Source of the DNA: Bin5 sp022821545
Lineage (GTDB): Bacteria > Chloroflexota > Anaerolineae > Caldilineales > Caldilineaceae
NCBI GenBank assembly: GCA_963664085.2
Contig: CAXXLO010000002.1
Coordinates: 2,666,001-2,730,000, forward strand
Direction of reading: 5' to 3'
Length of the DNA: 64,000 bases
Positions within the stretch are counted from its first letter, which is position 1, and every line of letters begins with the position of its first letter. This document shows, piece by piece, positions 7,875 to 15,719 of this stretch. The position numbers and the translations under genes are program-made. The notes under the pieces are model-generated. The model searched no databases. It had not been told where the DNA came from and was given only the letters and a program-made list of their open reading frames with translations.

Positions 7875-10800
7875 ATGCCTGATACCCCCACTGTGCCTGA
7901 TACCCCCTCTATGCAGGAAACGATCCGCCGTCTGCACGAATACTGGGCCGCGCACGGCTGCCAGATCTGGCAGCCCCACAGCGAAAAACTGGGCGCCGGC
8001 ACCATGAATCCAGCCACCGTGCTGCGCGTGCTTGGCCCGGAACCCTGGAACGTAGCCTACGTCGAGCCTTCCTTCCGCGCGGACGACGGCCGCTACGCTG
8101 AAAATCCCAACCGCATGCAGATGCACACCCAGTACCAGGTGATCCTCAAACCCGACCCGGGAAACCCCCAGGAGCTCTACCTGAGCAGCCTGGAGGCCAT
8201 CGGCCTGCGGCGTGATCGCCACGACATCCGCTTCGTCGAAGACAACTGGGAATCCCCCGCTCTCGGCGCCTGGGGCCTGGGTTGGGAAGTCTGGCTTGAC
8301 GGCCAGGAGATAACCCAGTTCACTTACTTTCAGCAGGCCGGCGGCGTCAGCCTGGACCCCGTCAGCGTGGAAATAACCTACGGGCTGGAGCGGATCGTCA
8401 TGTATCTCCAGCAGCGGACCGAGGTCTGGTCGATCGACTTCGACGGCCTCCACTCCTATGGCGAGATCTACCGCCAGCAGGAGATCGAACACTGTATCTA
8501 TAACTTTGAGCTGGCCGACGTCGAGCGCCAGCGCACCATGTGCGATCTTTACAACGCCGAGGCCGAGGCCTGCATCGAACGCGGCCTCGTCGCGCCCGCC
8601 CACGACTATGTGCTGCGCCAGAGCCAGGCTTTCAACATTCTCGACACGCGCGGCGCCATCGGCGTCACCGAACGCGCCAAATTCTTCGCCGCCATGCGCA
8701 GCCAGGCCCGCCGCATCTCCGAGCTCTACGTCGAGCAGCGCCAGCGCGAGGAATACCCCTGGCTGGAGGACGGCGAAGGGGGGCATGAAGGTGAAGGGCC
8801 GATCAACGAAAAGGCGGACGCCGCACGCGCCCAGGAATCCGAGCCCCAGTCGCTGCTTATCGAACTGGGCAGCGAAGAGCTGCCCGCCGGCGACGTCCCT
8901 GTGGGCATCAACCAAATGCAGCTGCGGCTGCGTGAACTCCTGGACGAGGCCCGCCTGACATACGAAGGGCTGTCCGTCTCCGGCACCACACGCCGCCTCG
9001 CGGCGCATGTCCGGGCGCTCAGCCCCCGCCAGCAGGACGAGATCGCCGAGCGCCGCGGACCGCCCGCGGAACGCGCCTTCGACGCCGACGGCCAGCCCAC
9101 AAAGGCCGCGGCAGGATTCGCCCGCGGCCAGGGCGTCCAGCCCTCGGACCTCGTCGTGCGCGACAATTATGTCTACGCCGTGACCAAACTGGAGGGCGAA
9201 CCCGCGGCAGCCGTCCTGCCGCAGATGATCGAAGAGTTGCTCGACGGCATGCAGTGGGGCAGGACAATGCGCTGGAACGGCAGCAACAAGAGCTATCCCC
9301 GCCCCCTGCGCTGGATCGTTGCGCTCCACGGGTCGGAGGTCATTCCCATGTCCTGGGCCAATGTCAGCAGCGGGCGCGAGAGCCGCGGTCCCCGCTTCCG
9401 CGACGCCCAGGCCCGCTTGCCCGCCGGCGAATTCACCACTTTCACCATCGCCGATGCCGACAGCTACTTCGCGGCCGCCGACGCGCAGGGCATCCAGCTT
9501 GACCGCCAAGAGCGTCGCCGCCGCATCGCCGCGGCCGTGAAAGAGGCCGCGGCTCGCGCCCGCGACCTCGAAACGGCAGACGCCGCCTCGCTGCCCGCCG
9601 GCGGGTACGAGTGGGAGCCGGACGAGGCGCTTCTGGAGGAGGTCTCCGACCTTGTCGAAGCTCCCCAGGCTGTCCTAGGGAGTTTCGAGACCCGCTACCT
9701 GGATCTGCCGCAATCGATCCTGACCGCCGTGATGAAGAAGCACCAGCGCTACTTCCCTGTACTGTCCAGACCCTCCGGCTCGGACGGCGCGCCTTCACTG
9801 GCGCCCCGCTTCGTGACGGTAGCCAACGCCGACGCTCTGGAACACCCCGATGTAGTACGCGAGGGCAACGAGGGCGTGATCCGGGCCCGCTACGCCGATG
9901 CCGAATTCTTCTATAAGCAGGATACGGCCAAGCCGCTCGATTCCTATACTCAACGGCTGGATACACTCACTTTCCACGCCAAACTTGGGTCAATGCTAGA
10001 GAAGGCCGGCCGCCTGCGGTCCCTGGCCCCCTGCATCGCCCAAATGCTCGGCGCAGGCAACGACGATATTGAGACCTCCCGCCAGGCAGCTGCCCTCTGC
10101 AAGACCGATCTGGTGACCTCCATGGTCGTCGAAATGACCAGTCTGCAGGGGATAATGGGCGAAATCTACGCTCTCAATAGCGGCGAACAACCGGCAGTCG
10201 CTCAAGCCGTCCGTGAGCACTACCTGCCCCGCTACGACGGCGATACCATTCCCAGGAGCAGAGCAGGATTTGCCCTCAGCCTCGCCGACAAACTGGACAG
10301 CCTGGTCGGCCTTTTCGGCGTCGGCGTCACCCCCAGCGGCAGCGCCGATCCCTTTGGCCTGCGCCGCGCCGCTTTGAGCATTGTGAACGCCCTTACCCTC
10401 GGCAAGCACTCGTTCGACCTGACCGCCGCTCTCGAGCAGGCTGCCTCACATTACGGAACTCTTCTGTCCGACGATGCCGTCCCCCACGCCCGCGACTTCG
10501 TGATTCGCCGGCTGGAGAGGAAGTTGCGTGACCAAGGTCATCCGCCCGACGTCGTTGACGCCGTACTGGCCGCCCGCGGTGATGATCCTTCGGCAGCCGT
10601 GGACGCGGTCCACCATCTGGCCGCAGCCGTCGCCTCCGCCGACTGGGAAGAGACCCTTACCGCCTACGCCCGCTGCGCCCGCATCGTGCGCGGCCTCGAC
10701 GGCGAACTGCCCCTGCAACCAGCGGCCTACCAGGAGAAAGTGGAACACGAGCTGCACAGCGCCTGCGACAGGGCGGCTGCGAAATTGGAAGGGGCGGCCA

Positions 10801-10982
10801 ACAGCGCTGAACTGTTGGGCCCCGTCCTGGCAGAACTGGCCGCGCCTATCAACAGTTACTTTGACGCGGTGCTGGTGAACGCGGAACAGGAGGAGGTGCG
10901 CCTGGCCCGCCAGGCCCTGATCCAGCGGATTGCCCGGCTGCCGGCGCCGGTCGCCGACCTCAGCCGTCTGCAAGGATTCTGA
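7875..10982 (+). CDS. glyQS: Glycyl-tRNA synthetase, fused alpha and beta subunits
   Basis: 1035 residues in one chain. The catalytic alpha part (about 12-300) begins MQETIRRLHEYW and carries GCQIWQPHSEKLGAGTMNP, WNVAYVEPSFRADDGRY, NRMQMHTQYQVILKPDP and LGWEVWLDGQEITQFTYFQQ, all typical of the bacterial alpha2beta2-type enzyme. After an acidic linker (about 295-315) the beta part starts at LLIELGSEELPAGD and runs to the end with the tRNA-binding and HD-like regions (VMKKHQRYFPV, SLADKLDSLVGLFGVG, DPFGLRRAAL). It charges tRNA-Gly with glycine in the cytoplasm. Most bacteria with this type encode the subunits separately; the fusion is known in several phyla. No T-box leader is visible. The start at 7875 is the longest option, and Met at 7911 is possible. 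Confidence 0.95.
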   Translation: MPDTPTVPDTPSMQETIRRLHEYWAAHGCQIWQPHSEKLGAGTMNPATVLRVLGPEPWNVAYVEPSFRADDGRYAENPNRMQMHTQYQVILKPDPGNPQELYLSSLEAIGLRRDRHDIRFVEDNWESPALGAWGLGWEVWLDGQEITQFTYFQQAGGVSLDPVSVEITYGLERIVMYLQQRTEVWSIDFDGLHSYGEIYRQQEIEHCIYNFELADVERQRTMCDLYNAEAEACIERGLVAPAHDYVLRQSQAFNILDTRGAIGVTERAKFFAAMRSQARRISELYVEQRQREEYPWLEDGEGGHEGEGPINEKADAARAQESEPQSLLIELGSEELPAGDVPVGINQMQLRLRELLDEARLTYEGLSVSGTTRRLAAHVRALSPRQQDEIAERRGPPAERAFDADGQPTKAAAGFARGQGVQPSDLVVRDNYVYAVTKLEGEPAAAVLPQMIEELLDGMQWGRTMRWNGSNKSYPRPLRWIVALHGSEVIPMSWANVSSGRESRGPRFRDAQARLPAGEFTTFTIADADSYFAAADAQGIQLDRQERRRRIAAAVKEAAARARDLETADAASLPAGGYEWEPDEALLEEVSDLVEAPQAVLGSFETRYLDLPQSILTAVMKKHQRYFPVLSRPSGSDGAPSLAPRFVTVANADALEHPDVVREGNEGVIRARYADAEFFYKQDTAKPLDSYTQRLDTLTFHAKLGSMLEKAGRLRSLAPCIAQMLGAGNDDIETSRQAAALCKTDLVTSMVVEMTSLQGIMGEIYALNSGEQPAVAQAVREHYLPRYDGDTIPRSRAGFALSLADKLDSLVGLFGVGVTPSGSADPFGLRRAALSIVNALTLGKHSFDLTAALEQAASHYGTLLSDDAVPHARDFVIRRLERKLRDQGHPPDVVDAVLAARGDDPSAAVDAVHHLAAAVASADWEETLTAYARCARIVRGLDGELPLQPAAYQEKVEHELHSACDRAAAKLEGAANSAELLGPVLAELAAPINSYFDAVLVNAEQEEVRLARQALIQRIARLPAPVADLSRLQGF

Positions 10983-11068
10983 TCGACTGAACTGTCCATC
11001 GCAGCCGGAAAGATCAGGCTGACTGCCGGACGCTAATCGGAAACAGAAAATCCAGGAGAGAAGAAGAA

Positions 11069-11869
11069 ATGGGTAACGATTATCTTGCAGGGAAAAAAGC
11101 CAGCGACGAGCAGATTGACGCCTGGGTGGACCAGTTTAATCGCGACGGCTGCCTCTTCCTGCGCAATATGCTGCCGCCGGATTGGACCGACCAGATGCGC
11201 GCCGATCTGGAAGCGGCTCTGCGCGACAACCCAAACGGCCTCAACAACAAGAGCCATCGCGCCCACCTCGCCCACCGCATGTTTGAGACAAGCGCCGCCA
11301 ACCTGCGTCTGTTCGACATGGAGCCGATGGTCTCACTGGCCGAGGCAGTTATCGGGACGGACTGCCACGTGATCCACAACAATTCCTTCATCTCCCCTCC
11401 CGGCGGAGGGCTCGATGGCTGGCATCAGGACGACCGGCCCCACTATATTGTTAAGGACGGCGACGCCCCGGTCAACGTGCATCTGCCGGTCCTCTTTTTC
11501 ACCGCCAACTACTATCTGACCGACGTCATCGAAATCGAGCACGGCGGCACCGAAACCATTCCCGGATCACATCTTTTCGGCGCCAGCCCGCCCCGCCAGC
11601 TCGATGGCACCGAGTGGGAAGAGCGAATCCAGTACAACCTGGGGCCCGCCGGCAGCGTGGTCCTCTTTAACAACCAGGTCTGGCACCGCGGCGGCCCCAA
11701 CCGCAGTCAGCGCACCCGCTACATCACCCAGGTCACCTACGCCCGGCGCATCGTCGGCCATAAGTACTATCCGTTCATGAACTACACGATGCCCGAGCAC
11801 GTCTATGCCGGCGCCGATGACCGTCTGCGGCGGCTGCTTGGATTTCTGCCCCACGGCTCCTATGGATAG
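11069..11869 (+). CDS. Phytanoyl-CoA dioxygenase (PhyH) family protein
   Basis: 266 residues, with an AGGAGAGAAG ribosome site directly before the ATG. The Fe(II)/2-oxoglutarate dioxygenase facial triad is readable: GWHQDD (HxD) in the middle and the distal His in VWHRGGPNRS, followed by the Arg of RTRY that would hold 2-oxoglutarate. The N-terminus (FNRDGCLFLRNML) is the usual PhyH opening. Members hydroxylate small metabolites, often in lipid, osmolyte or natural-product catabolism; the substrate here is unknown. An SDR gene follows 67 bp downstream, a pairing that would oxidise a newly made alcohol (inference). A second, different PhyH gene lies at 50815. Confidence 0.88.
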   Translation: MGNDYLAGKKASDEQIDAWVDQFNRDGCLFLRNMLPPDWTDQMRADLEAALRDNPNGLNNKSHRAHLAHRMFETSAANLRLFDMEPMVSLAEAVIGTDCHVIHNNSFISPPGGGLDGWHQDDRPHYIVKDGDAPVNVHLPVLFFTANYYLTDVIEIEHGGTETIPGSHLFGASPPRQLDGTEWEERIQYNLGPAGSVVLFNNQVWHRGGPNRSQRTRYITQVTYARRIVGHKYYPFMNYTMPEHVYAGADDRLRRLLGFLPHGSYG

Positions 11870-11936
11870 CAGCCGGCGAAGGGCGCAACCCTGACCCGCC
11901 CCCGGTCGCGGTATCTGACATGGTGAGGATTTGAAG

Positions 11937-12713
11937 ATGAAGGGGATTGCAGGCAAGCGGGTCTTTGTATCCGCTGCAGCCGCAGGAATCGGACGCGCTA
12001 TTGCCGATCGCTTCCTCCAGGCAGGCGCATACGTTCGCATCTGTGATATCGACGAAGCCGCCCTGGCGCGGTTGGAGGGCACGCAGGACCGGCTCTCAGG
12101 CCTTCGCGCCGACGTGGCTGACCCTGAGCAGTTGGCGTCAGCCTTCAAAACTGTCGCACAGGATCTCGGCGGGCTCGACGTGCTGGTGAACAACGCTGGC
12201 ATTTCAGGCCCAACCGCAAACACAGAGTGCATCACGCCCGCAGACTGGCAACACACGATCGACGTGAATCTGAATGGAGCATTCTACAGTTCACGCCTCG
12301 CGATCCCATTGCTCAAAGCAAGCGGCGGCGGCTCCATCATCAACATCGGCTCCACGGCGGGCCTCCACGGCTACCCACTGCGCGCCCCGTACGCGGCCTC
12401 CAAATGGGCGCTGATCGGATTCACCAAGACCCTGGCAATGGAGCTGGGCCCCTTCGGAATCCGCGTCAACGCCGTCTGCCCCGGATCCGTTCAGGGAAAG
12501 CGAATCGAAGGTGTCTATGCCGCCAAGGCCGCGGCGCGCGGCGTCAGAGTTGAGGAAATTCGTGAGGCATTTCGGCGGAAGAGCTCGTTGCGGACGCTTA
12601 TTGACGCAGAGGATGTCGCCGAAACCGTCCTCTTCCTCTGCTCAGACGGCGGCGCCCGCATCGCCGGCCAGGTCCTCGCGGTCGACGGACACACCGAGAC
12701 CATGGGCATGTGA
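11937..12713 (+). CDS. Short-chain dehydrogenase/reductase (SDR)
   Basis: 258 residues from the ATG at 11937, preceded by GTGAGG; a TTG six bases earlier is too close to that site. The cofactor motif is VSAAAAGIGRA, in which the usual TGxxxGIG has lost its leading Thr-Gly (SAAAAGIG). NNAG, INIGSTAG (catalytic Ser), YAASK (YxxxK) and NAVCPGSV follow. Asp at the end of strand 2 (ICDID) suggests NAD rather than NADP preference. It lies downstream of the PhyH gene on the same strand and could act in the same pathway. Confidence 0.88.
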   Translation: MKGIAGKRVFVSAAAAGIGRAIADRFLQAGAYVRICDIDEAALARLEGTQDRLSGLRADVADPEQLASAFKTVAQDLGGLDVLVNNAGISGPTANTECITPADWQHTIDVNLNGAFYSSRLAIPLLKASGGGSIINIGSTAGLHGYPLRAPYAASKWALIGFTKTLAMELGPFGIRVNAVCPGSVQGKRIEGVYAAKAAARGVRVEEIREAFRRKSSLRTLIDAEDVAETVLFLCSDGGARIAGQVLAVDGHTETMGM

Positions 12714-12872
12714 TCAAGGCTCACTCCAGCCCCACCGTCCTCGCTGCCAGACCTGCCCGTCCCCTGTTCACAGTCTGTCCAGTTCAGAAATCCCCTCAAT
12801 CACCGATCCCTGACAAGCACTGAAAAGTAAATGCTGCAAACAAAATGCTGCAAACTCAAAACCGCAGTTCAA
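12714..12872. other. Intergenic region upstream of the rex promoter
   Basis: No gene is seen between the SDR stop and the rex promoter. It contains a 13-bp direct repeat (AAATGCTGCAAAC at about 12829 and again at about 12844) and a CACTGAAAAG motif of the intergenic-repeat type. No clear terminator for the SDR gene was found. Confidence 0.35.
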
Positions 12873-12919
12873 TTGCTCTCCAGCCAGGACTGTGCTATCG
12901 TTAGTGAATTACTTCGCAG
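12873..12919 (+). promoter_or_regulatory. Predicted rex promoter with overlapping Rex-operator-like palindrome
   Basis: TTGCTC (12873-12878), a 17-bp spacer and TATCGT (12896-12901) form a weak promoter. Directly overlapping its start region is TAGTGAA-TTAC-TTCGCAG (12902-12919), which matches the known Rex operator pattern TTGTGAA-N4-TTCACAA at 11 of 14 half-site positions. A repressor there would block its own gene, the usual autoregulation of Rex. The leader to the GTG start would be about 140 nt. Confidence 0.5.
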
Positions 12920-13048
12920 TCTGACCTGAGTCTCCACGGCGTAAACGGCCCAAATGCCACCCGAGCGACTGTACACGCCGGCTCCGCCAGAATCCTGCAG
13001 GCACTGCCGATCCGACCTCCCTCAATTCGAGAAAGCGACAGCTTTACG

Positions 13049-13690
13049 GTGAAGGACGAAAGAGCGCAAGGGAAAGCCCCCATCCCTGACATCGTTATCG
13101 GACGACTGCCGGTCTATTTGCGCACTCTGCGCCTCCTCGCCGAAGACGGGCGAGAGGTGACATCCAGCCAGGAGCTCGGAGAGCACCTGGGCATCAGTTC
13201 TGCCCAGATTCGCAAGGATCTCAGCCACTTCGGTGAATTCGGCAAGCAGGGCACCGGTTACAACATCGACTTCCTGTGCCGGCAGCTTCAGAAAATCCTC
13301 AACGTTGACAGGATCTGGCCGGTGATGCTGATCGGCGCCGGCTCCCTCGGCACCGCTATCGCCAACTATCAGGAGTTCGAGTCGAGCGGGTTTCGCATCG
13401 TATCGGTATTGGATGAGGACACACGGAAAGTCGGGCAGCCGATCGGCAATGGCCTGCGCATCAAGAATTTCGCAGATCTCAAACAGCAGGTCAGAGAGTC
13501 AGGAGCGCAGATCGCCGTGATGGCCGTCCCCGCCCACGCCGCACAGCGCGTCGCCACGCAGCTCATCGAGGCAGGGCTGAACAGCATTCTCTGCTATGCC
13601 CCCATCACACTGGCCGTCCCCGCACACGTACGGGTCGAGTACATCGACCCTGTCGTCCACTTCCAGCATATGACCTACTACCTGCGATGA
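13049..13690 (+). CDS. rex: Redox-sensing transcriptional repressor Rex
   Basis: 213 residues with a GTG start, normal for Rex. The N-terminal winged helix (about 10-85) has VIGRLPVYLRTL, the recognition region SSAQIRKDLSHFGEFGKQGTGYN and the typical LCRQLQKIL. The Rossmann domain begins VMLIGAGSLGTAIANY (about 92-107), with VLDEDTRKVG and AVPAHAAQRVA after it. Rex dimers bind DNA when NAD+ dominates and release it when NADH rises, controlling fermentation and respiration genes. The C-terminal helix that swaps between subunits is present (VEYIDPVVHFQHMTYYL). A Rex-like operator lies on its own promoter. Confidence 0.95.
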   Translation: MKDERAQGKAPIPDIVIGRLPVYLRTLRLLAEDGREVTSSQELGEHLGISSAQIRKDLSHFGEFGKQGTGYNIDFLCRQLQKILNVDRIWPVMLIGAGSLGTAIANYQEFESSGFRIVSVLDEDTRKVGQPIGNGLRIKNFADLKQQVRESGAQIAVMAVPAHAAQRVATQLIEAGLNSILCYAPITLAVPAHVRVEYIDPVVHFQHMTYYLR

Positions 13691-13754
13691 GGATGAGTGG
13701 GCCTGGCCGCTCCGGGCTGGCGCAGAACGGCCCAAACTGAACGCTTTGCGGCCG

Positions 13755-14486
13755 TCACAGAGGCTCTTTGCGAGGCAGTCCTTGCTGCCTGGGGTACTGT
13801 CTGTGGGTCTTTCGCAGTTTTTTGATCAGCAGAACACGCCGCTCCTCATCCAGCATCGGCACACTCACCGGCGAGAACCGGACCGTTTTGCCGCCCAGAA
13901 TTTCAATCGCATTGCGCGCCTTCACGAACTCTTCGGCCGCGTTCGGACCCTTATAGATCACCGCCAATCCGCCCTGGCGCACAAATGGCAGAACATACTC
14001 GGTCAGCGTATCCAGCCGCGCCACCGCTCTGGCGGTCGCCAGATCGAACTGCCCGCGAAAACGACGATCACGGCCCAACTCTTCGGCCCTGCCCTGAACG
14101 AGAGTTACATTTTTGAGCGCCAGCGCCTTCACCACCTCGTCGAGGAATCGTATCTTCTTGGCTGTGCCGTCCACCAGCGTCAGCTTCAGGTTGGGCCACG
14201 CGATCTTTAGCGGCACCCCCGGGAAGCCTGCACCCGTGCCGATGTCAACGCAAGCCAGCGCCCGCTTCGGCGGCAAAGCAGCTCCAAGTTCCTCCGCCAC
14301 CAGCGGCATGCCGGCCAGACAGTCCAGAAAGTGCTTTTTCTGGACCTCAACACTGTCCGTAATCGCGGTCAGATTCATCTTCTGATTCCATTCTCCCAGC
14401 AGCGCGGCAAAGACGCGGAACTGTTCGACCTGTTCGCGGGAGAGCGGTATCTTTAAGGCAGTTGCACCCGAAATCAGAGTCTGCAT
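13755..14486 (-). CDS. rsmG: 16S rRNA (guanine-N7)-methyltransferase RsmG
   Basis: 243 residues from the ATG at 14486, chosen because homologous sequence begins there (MQTLISGATALKIPLSREQ) and a longer start would overlap the divergent nudix gene. Class I methyltransferase motifs are CVDIGTGAGFPGVPLKIAWP (SAM binding), LVDGTAKKIRFLDEV and ATARAVARLDTLTEYVLPFV. RsmG methylates G527 of 16S rRNA in the decoding region; loss gives low-level streptomycin resistance in other bacteria. The C-terminus (ERRVLLIKKLRKTHRQYPRQQGLPRKEPL) is typical. The 28-bp gap to the nudix gene must hold both start regions. Confidence 0.94.
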   Translation of the reverse strand: MQTLISGATALKIPLSREQVEQFRVFAALLGEWNQKMNLTAITDSVEVQKKHFLDCLAGMPLVAEELGAALPPKRALACVDIGTGAGFPGVPLKIAWPNLKLTLVDGTAKKIRFLDEVVKALALKNVTLVQGRAEELGRDRRFRGQFDLATARAVARLDTLTEYVLPFVRQGGLAVIYKGPNAAEEFVKARNAIEILGGKTVRFSPVSVPMLDEERRVLLIKKLRKTHRQYPRQQGLPRKEPL

Positions 14487-14514
14487 GCGAGTATTCCAGC
14501 ACAGGAGTTGAACT

Positions 14515-14976
14515 GTGAAAACGATCCGATACAAGTCCGCGGGCGGCATTGTAGCGCAAAAAGACCTCCTCCCCTACCTCCCCGAGGCTGAGACCTATCT
14601 GCTCTTGCTGGACCGCCCCGGTCGCGCCGAAGTGCGCTTGCCCAAGGGACACATTGACCCCGGCGAAAGCGCCGAGGAAGCGGCCTTGCGCGAAACCAGC
14701 GAGGAAACAGGCTTCGGCGATCTGCGAATCGTCGCAGACCTGGGCCATCGTACCGTTGAATTCGACTACAAGGGCGCGCACTACATACGCGAGGAACGTT
14801 ACTTCCTGATGGAGCTGCTTTCGCCGCGGCAGATAACCCAACCCCCCAAAGACGCCAAACAGTTCCAGGTCCTTTGGGAGCCGCTTGCACGCGCCGGCGA
14901 CAGGCTGACCTTTGAGGCCGAGCGCCTTTTCGTGAAAGACGCCGTGACTGCACTCCGAGAACTGCCCGACTCCTGA
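14515..14976 (+). CDS. NUDIX hydrolase
   Basis: 153 residues with a GTG start preceded by CAGGAG. The Nudix box is complete at about 45-67: GHIDPGE, then RETSEETGF, matching Gx5Ex7REUxEExGU, so the metal-binding Glu residues are present. The front (YKSAGGIVAQ) and LLLLDRPGRAEVRLPKG are typical of small pyrophosphohydrolases of the Ap4A or nucleotide-sugar type. Specificity cannot be told. It diverges from rsmG and ends just before a two-way terminator. Confidence 0.9.
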   Translation: MKTIRYKSAGGIVAQKDLLPYLPEAETYLLLLDRPGRAEVRLPKGHIDPGESAEEAALRETSEETGFGDLRIVADLGHRTVEFDYKGAHYIREERYFLMELLSPRQITQPPKDAKQFQVLWEPLARAGDRLTFEAERLFVKDAVTALRELPDS

Positions 14977-14991
14977 AATTTTCCAAACAAA

Positions 14992-15017
14992 AACCGGGAA
15001 CGGACCTATCCCCGGTT
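14992..15017. terminator. Bidirectional rho-independent terminator
   Basis: Stem AACCGGG (14992-14998) pairs with CCCGGTT (15011-15017) around a 12-nt loop. On the minus strand the stem is followed by TTTGTTTGG, and on the plus strand by CTTT. It would end the S1-rpsU-infA transcript from one side and the nudix transcript from the other. Confidence 0.7.
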
Positions 15018-15124
15018 CTTTACACCTTGATGAGTGTTCGATACTTGTCCGGCGACGGCTGCGCCCCTGCATTCAGGAGAGCCAGCCGCGCGCCCGGCCC
15101 GTTCTCCCCATTGCAGTTATCCCG

Positions 15125-15340
15125 CTACTTGCGGCGATATGTTATGCGTCCGCGTGTCAAGTCATAAGGACTCATATCGACCCTCACCTTGTCACCGAGA
15201 AAGACCCGAATGTAATTTCTGCGCATCTTGCCCGAAAGATACGCCAGAACGACATGCCCGTTCTCCAATTCCACCCGAAATTGGGCGTTCGGCAGGGCTT
15301 CGATGACTTTGCCTTCCAGTGTGAGTATTTCCTCAGCCAT
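15125..15340 (-). CDS. infA: Translation initiation factor IF-1
   Basis: 71 residues, the standard length of a single S1-like OB domain. Recognisable segments are LEGKVIEALPNAQFRVELENGH, AYLSGKMRRNYIRVFLGDKVRV and SPYDLTRGRITYRRK. IF-1 binds the ribosomal A site and helps IF-2 and IF-3 select the initiator tRNA. GGAG precedes the ATG. It lies 59 bp after rpsU on the same strand, so it is probably part of the S1-rpsU-infA transcript, unlike the classic location beside rpsM/secY. Confidence 0.96.
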   Translation of the reverse strand: MAEEILTLEGKVIEALPNAQFRVELENGHVVLAYLSGKMRRNYIRVFLGDKVRVDMSPYDLTRGRITYRRK

Positions 15341-15399
15341 AGCTCTCCATCAGTTTACACGTGGCCGGCAGCTTTGCAGCCTGGTCTTGGAAAAACGCT

Positions 15400-15603
15400 C
15401 TAACGGAAAGACCGGGCCGCATTCCGCCGTGCTTTCCGGATTGCCTTCTGCTTGTTGATGCGTCGCACTTCACTCTTGGACGTAAACCAGCGCTTCTGGC
15501 GCACAATGGGCAGGATGCGCGCCTCGGCGACCGATTTTCGAAATCGCCGCATCAGACTTTCCTGGGATTCTCCTGGCCTTAACTCAACGCTAATCGAACT
15601 CAC
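15400..15603 (-). CDS. rpsU: Small ribosomal subunit protein bS21 (start uncertain)
   Basis: The bS21 core is clear: SVELRPGESQESLMRRF, then RKSVAEARILP and QKRWFTSKSEVRR with a basic tail. bS21 sits near the anti-Shine-Dalgarno end of 16S rRNA. The start is unusual. The reading frame stays open to a TTG at 15711, adding a segment with CAAC and, 12 residues later, CPIC (a zinc-ribbon pattern). Immediately before the core lies AAAGGGGGTGA, almost fully complementary to the 16S tail, which overlaps the GTG at 15603 used here. The best-spaced codon for it is an in-frame ATT at 15594, which would give the canonical MSVELRPG start. Start at 15711, 15603 or 15594 is unresolved. Confidence 0.85.
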   Translation of the reverse strand: MSSISVELRPGESQESLMRRFRKSVAEARILPIVRQKRWFTSKSEVRRINKQKAIRKARRNAARSFR

Positions 15604-15638
15604 CCCCTTTAATTCGTCAATGCAAATCGGACAAAACA

Positions 15639-15676
15639 AGCCTGCCAGCCCATATTCTTCTGTAGACTGGCAGGCT
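15639..15676 (-). terminator. 10-bp perfect hairpin between the S1 gene and rpsU (terminator, attenuator or leader structure)
   Basis: AGCCTGCCAG (15676-15667 on the minus strand) pairs perfectly with CTGGCAGGCT (15648-15639) around an 18-nt loop and is followed by TGTTTTG. It sits just after the S1 stop and upstream of the rpsU ribosome site. A TATAAT box lies just upstream of it (about 15683-15678) with a TTGCAG 18 bp before that. It could terminate S1 transcripts or regulate rpsU. Confidence 0.5.
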
Positions 15677-15719
15677 GCGCAATTATAAACGACCGTGGGC
15701 TGCGACTGCAAATACCACT

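Noticed and set aside
7809..9509. Long open frame antisense to glyQS (566 codons)
   Set aside because: It mirrors high-GC codons of a certain gene on the other strand, has no recognisable domain and has no ribosome site.
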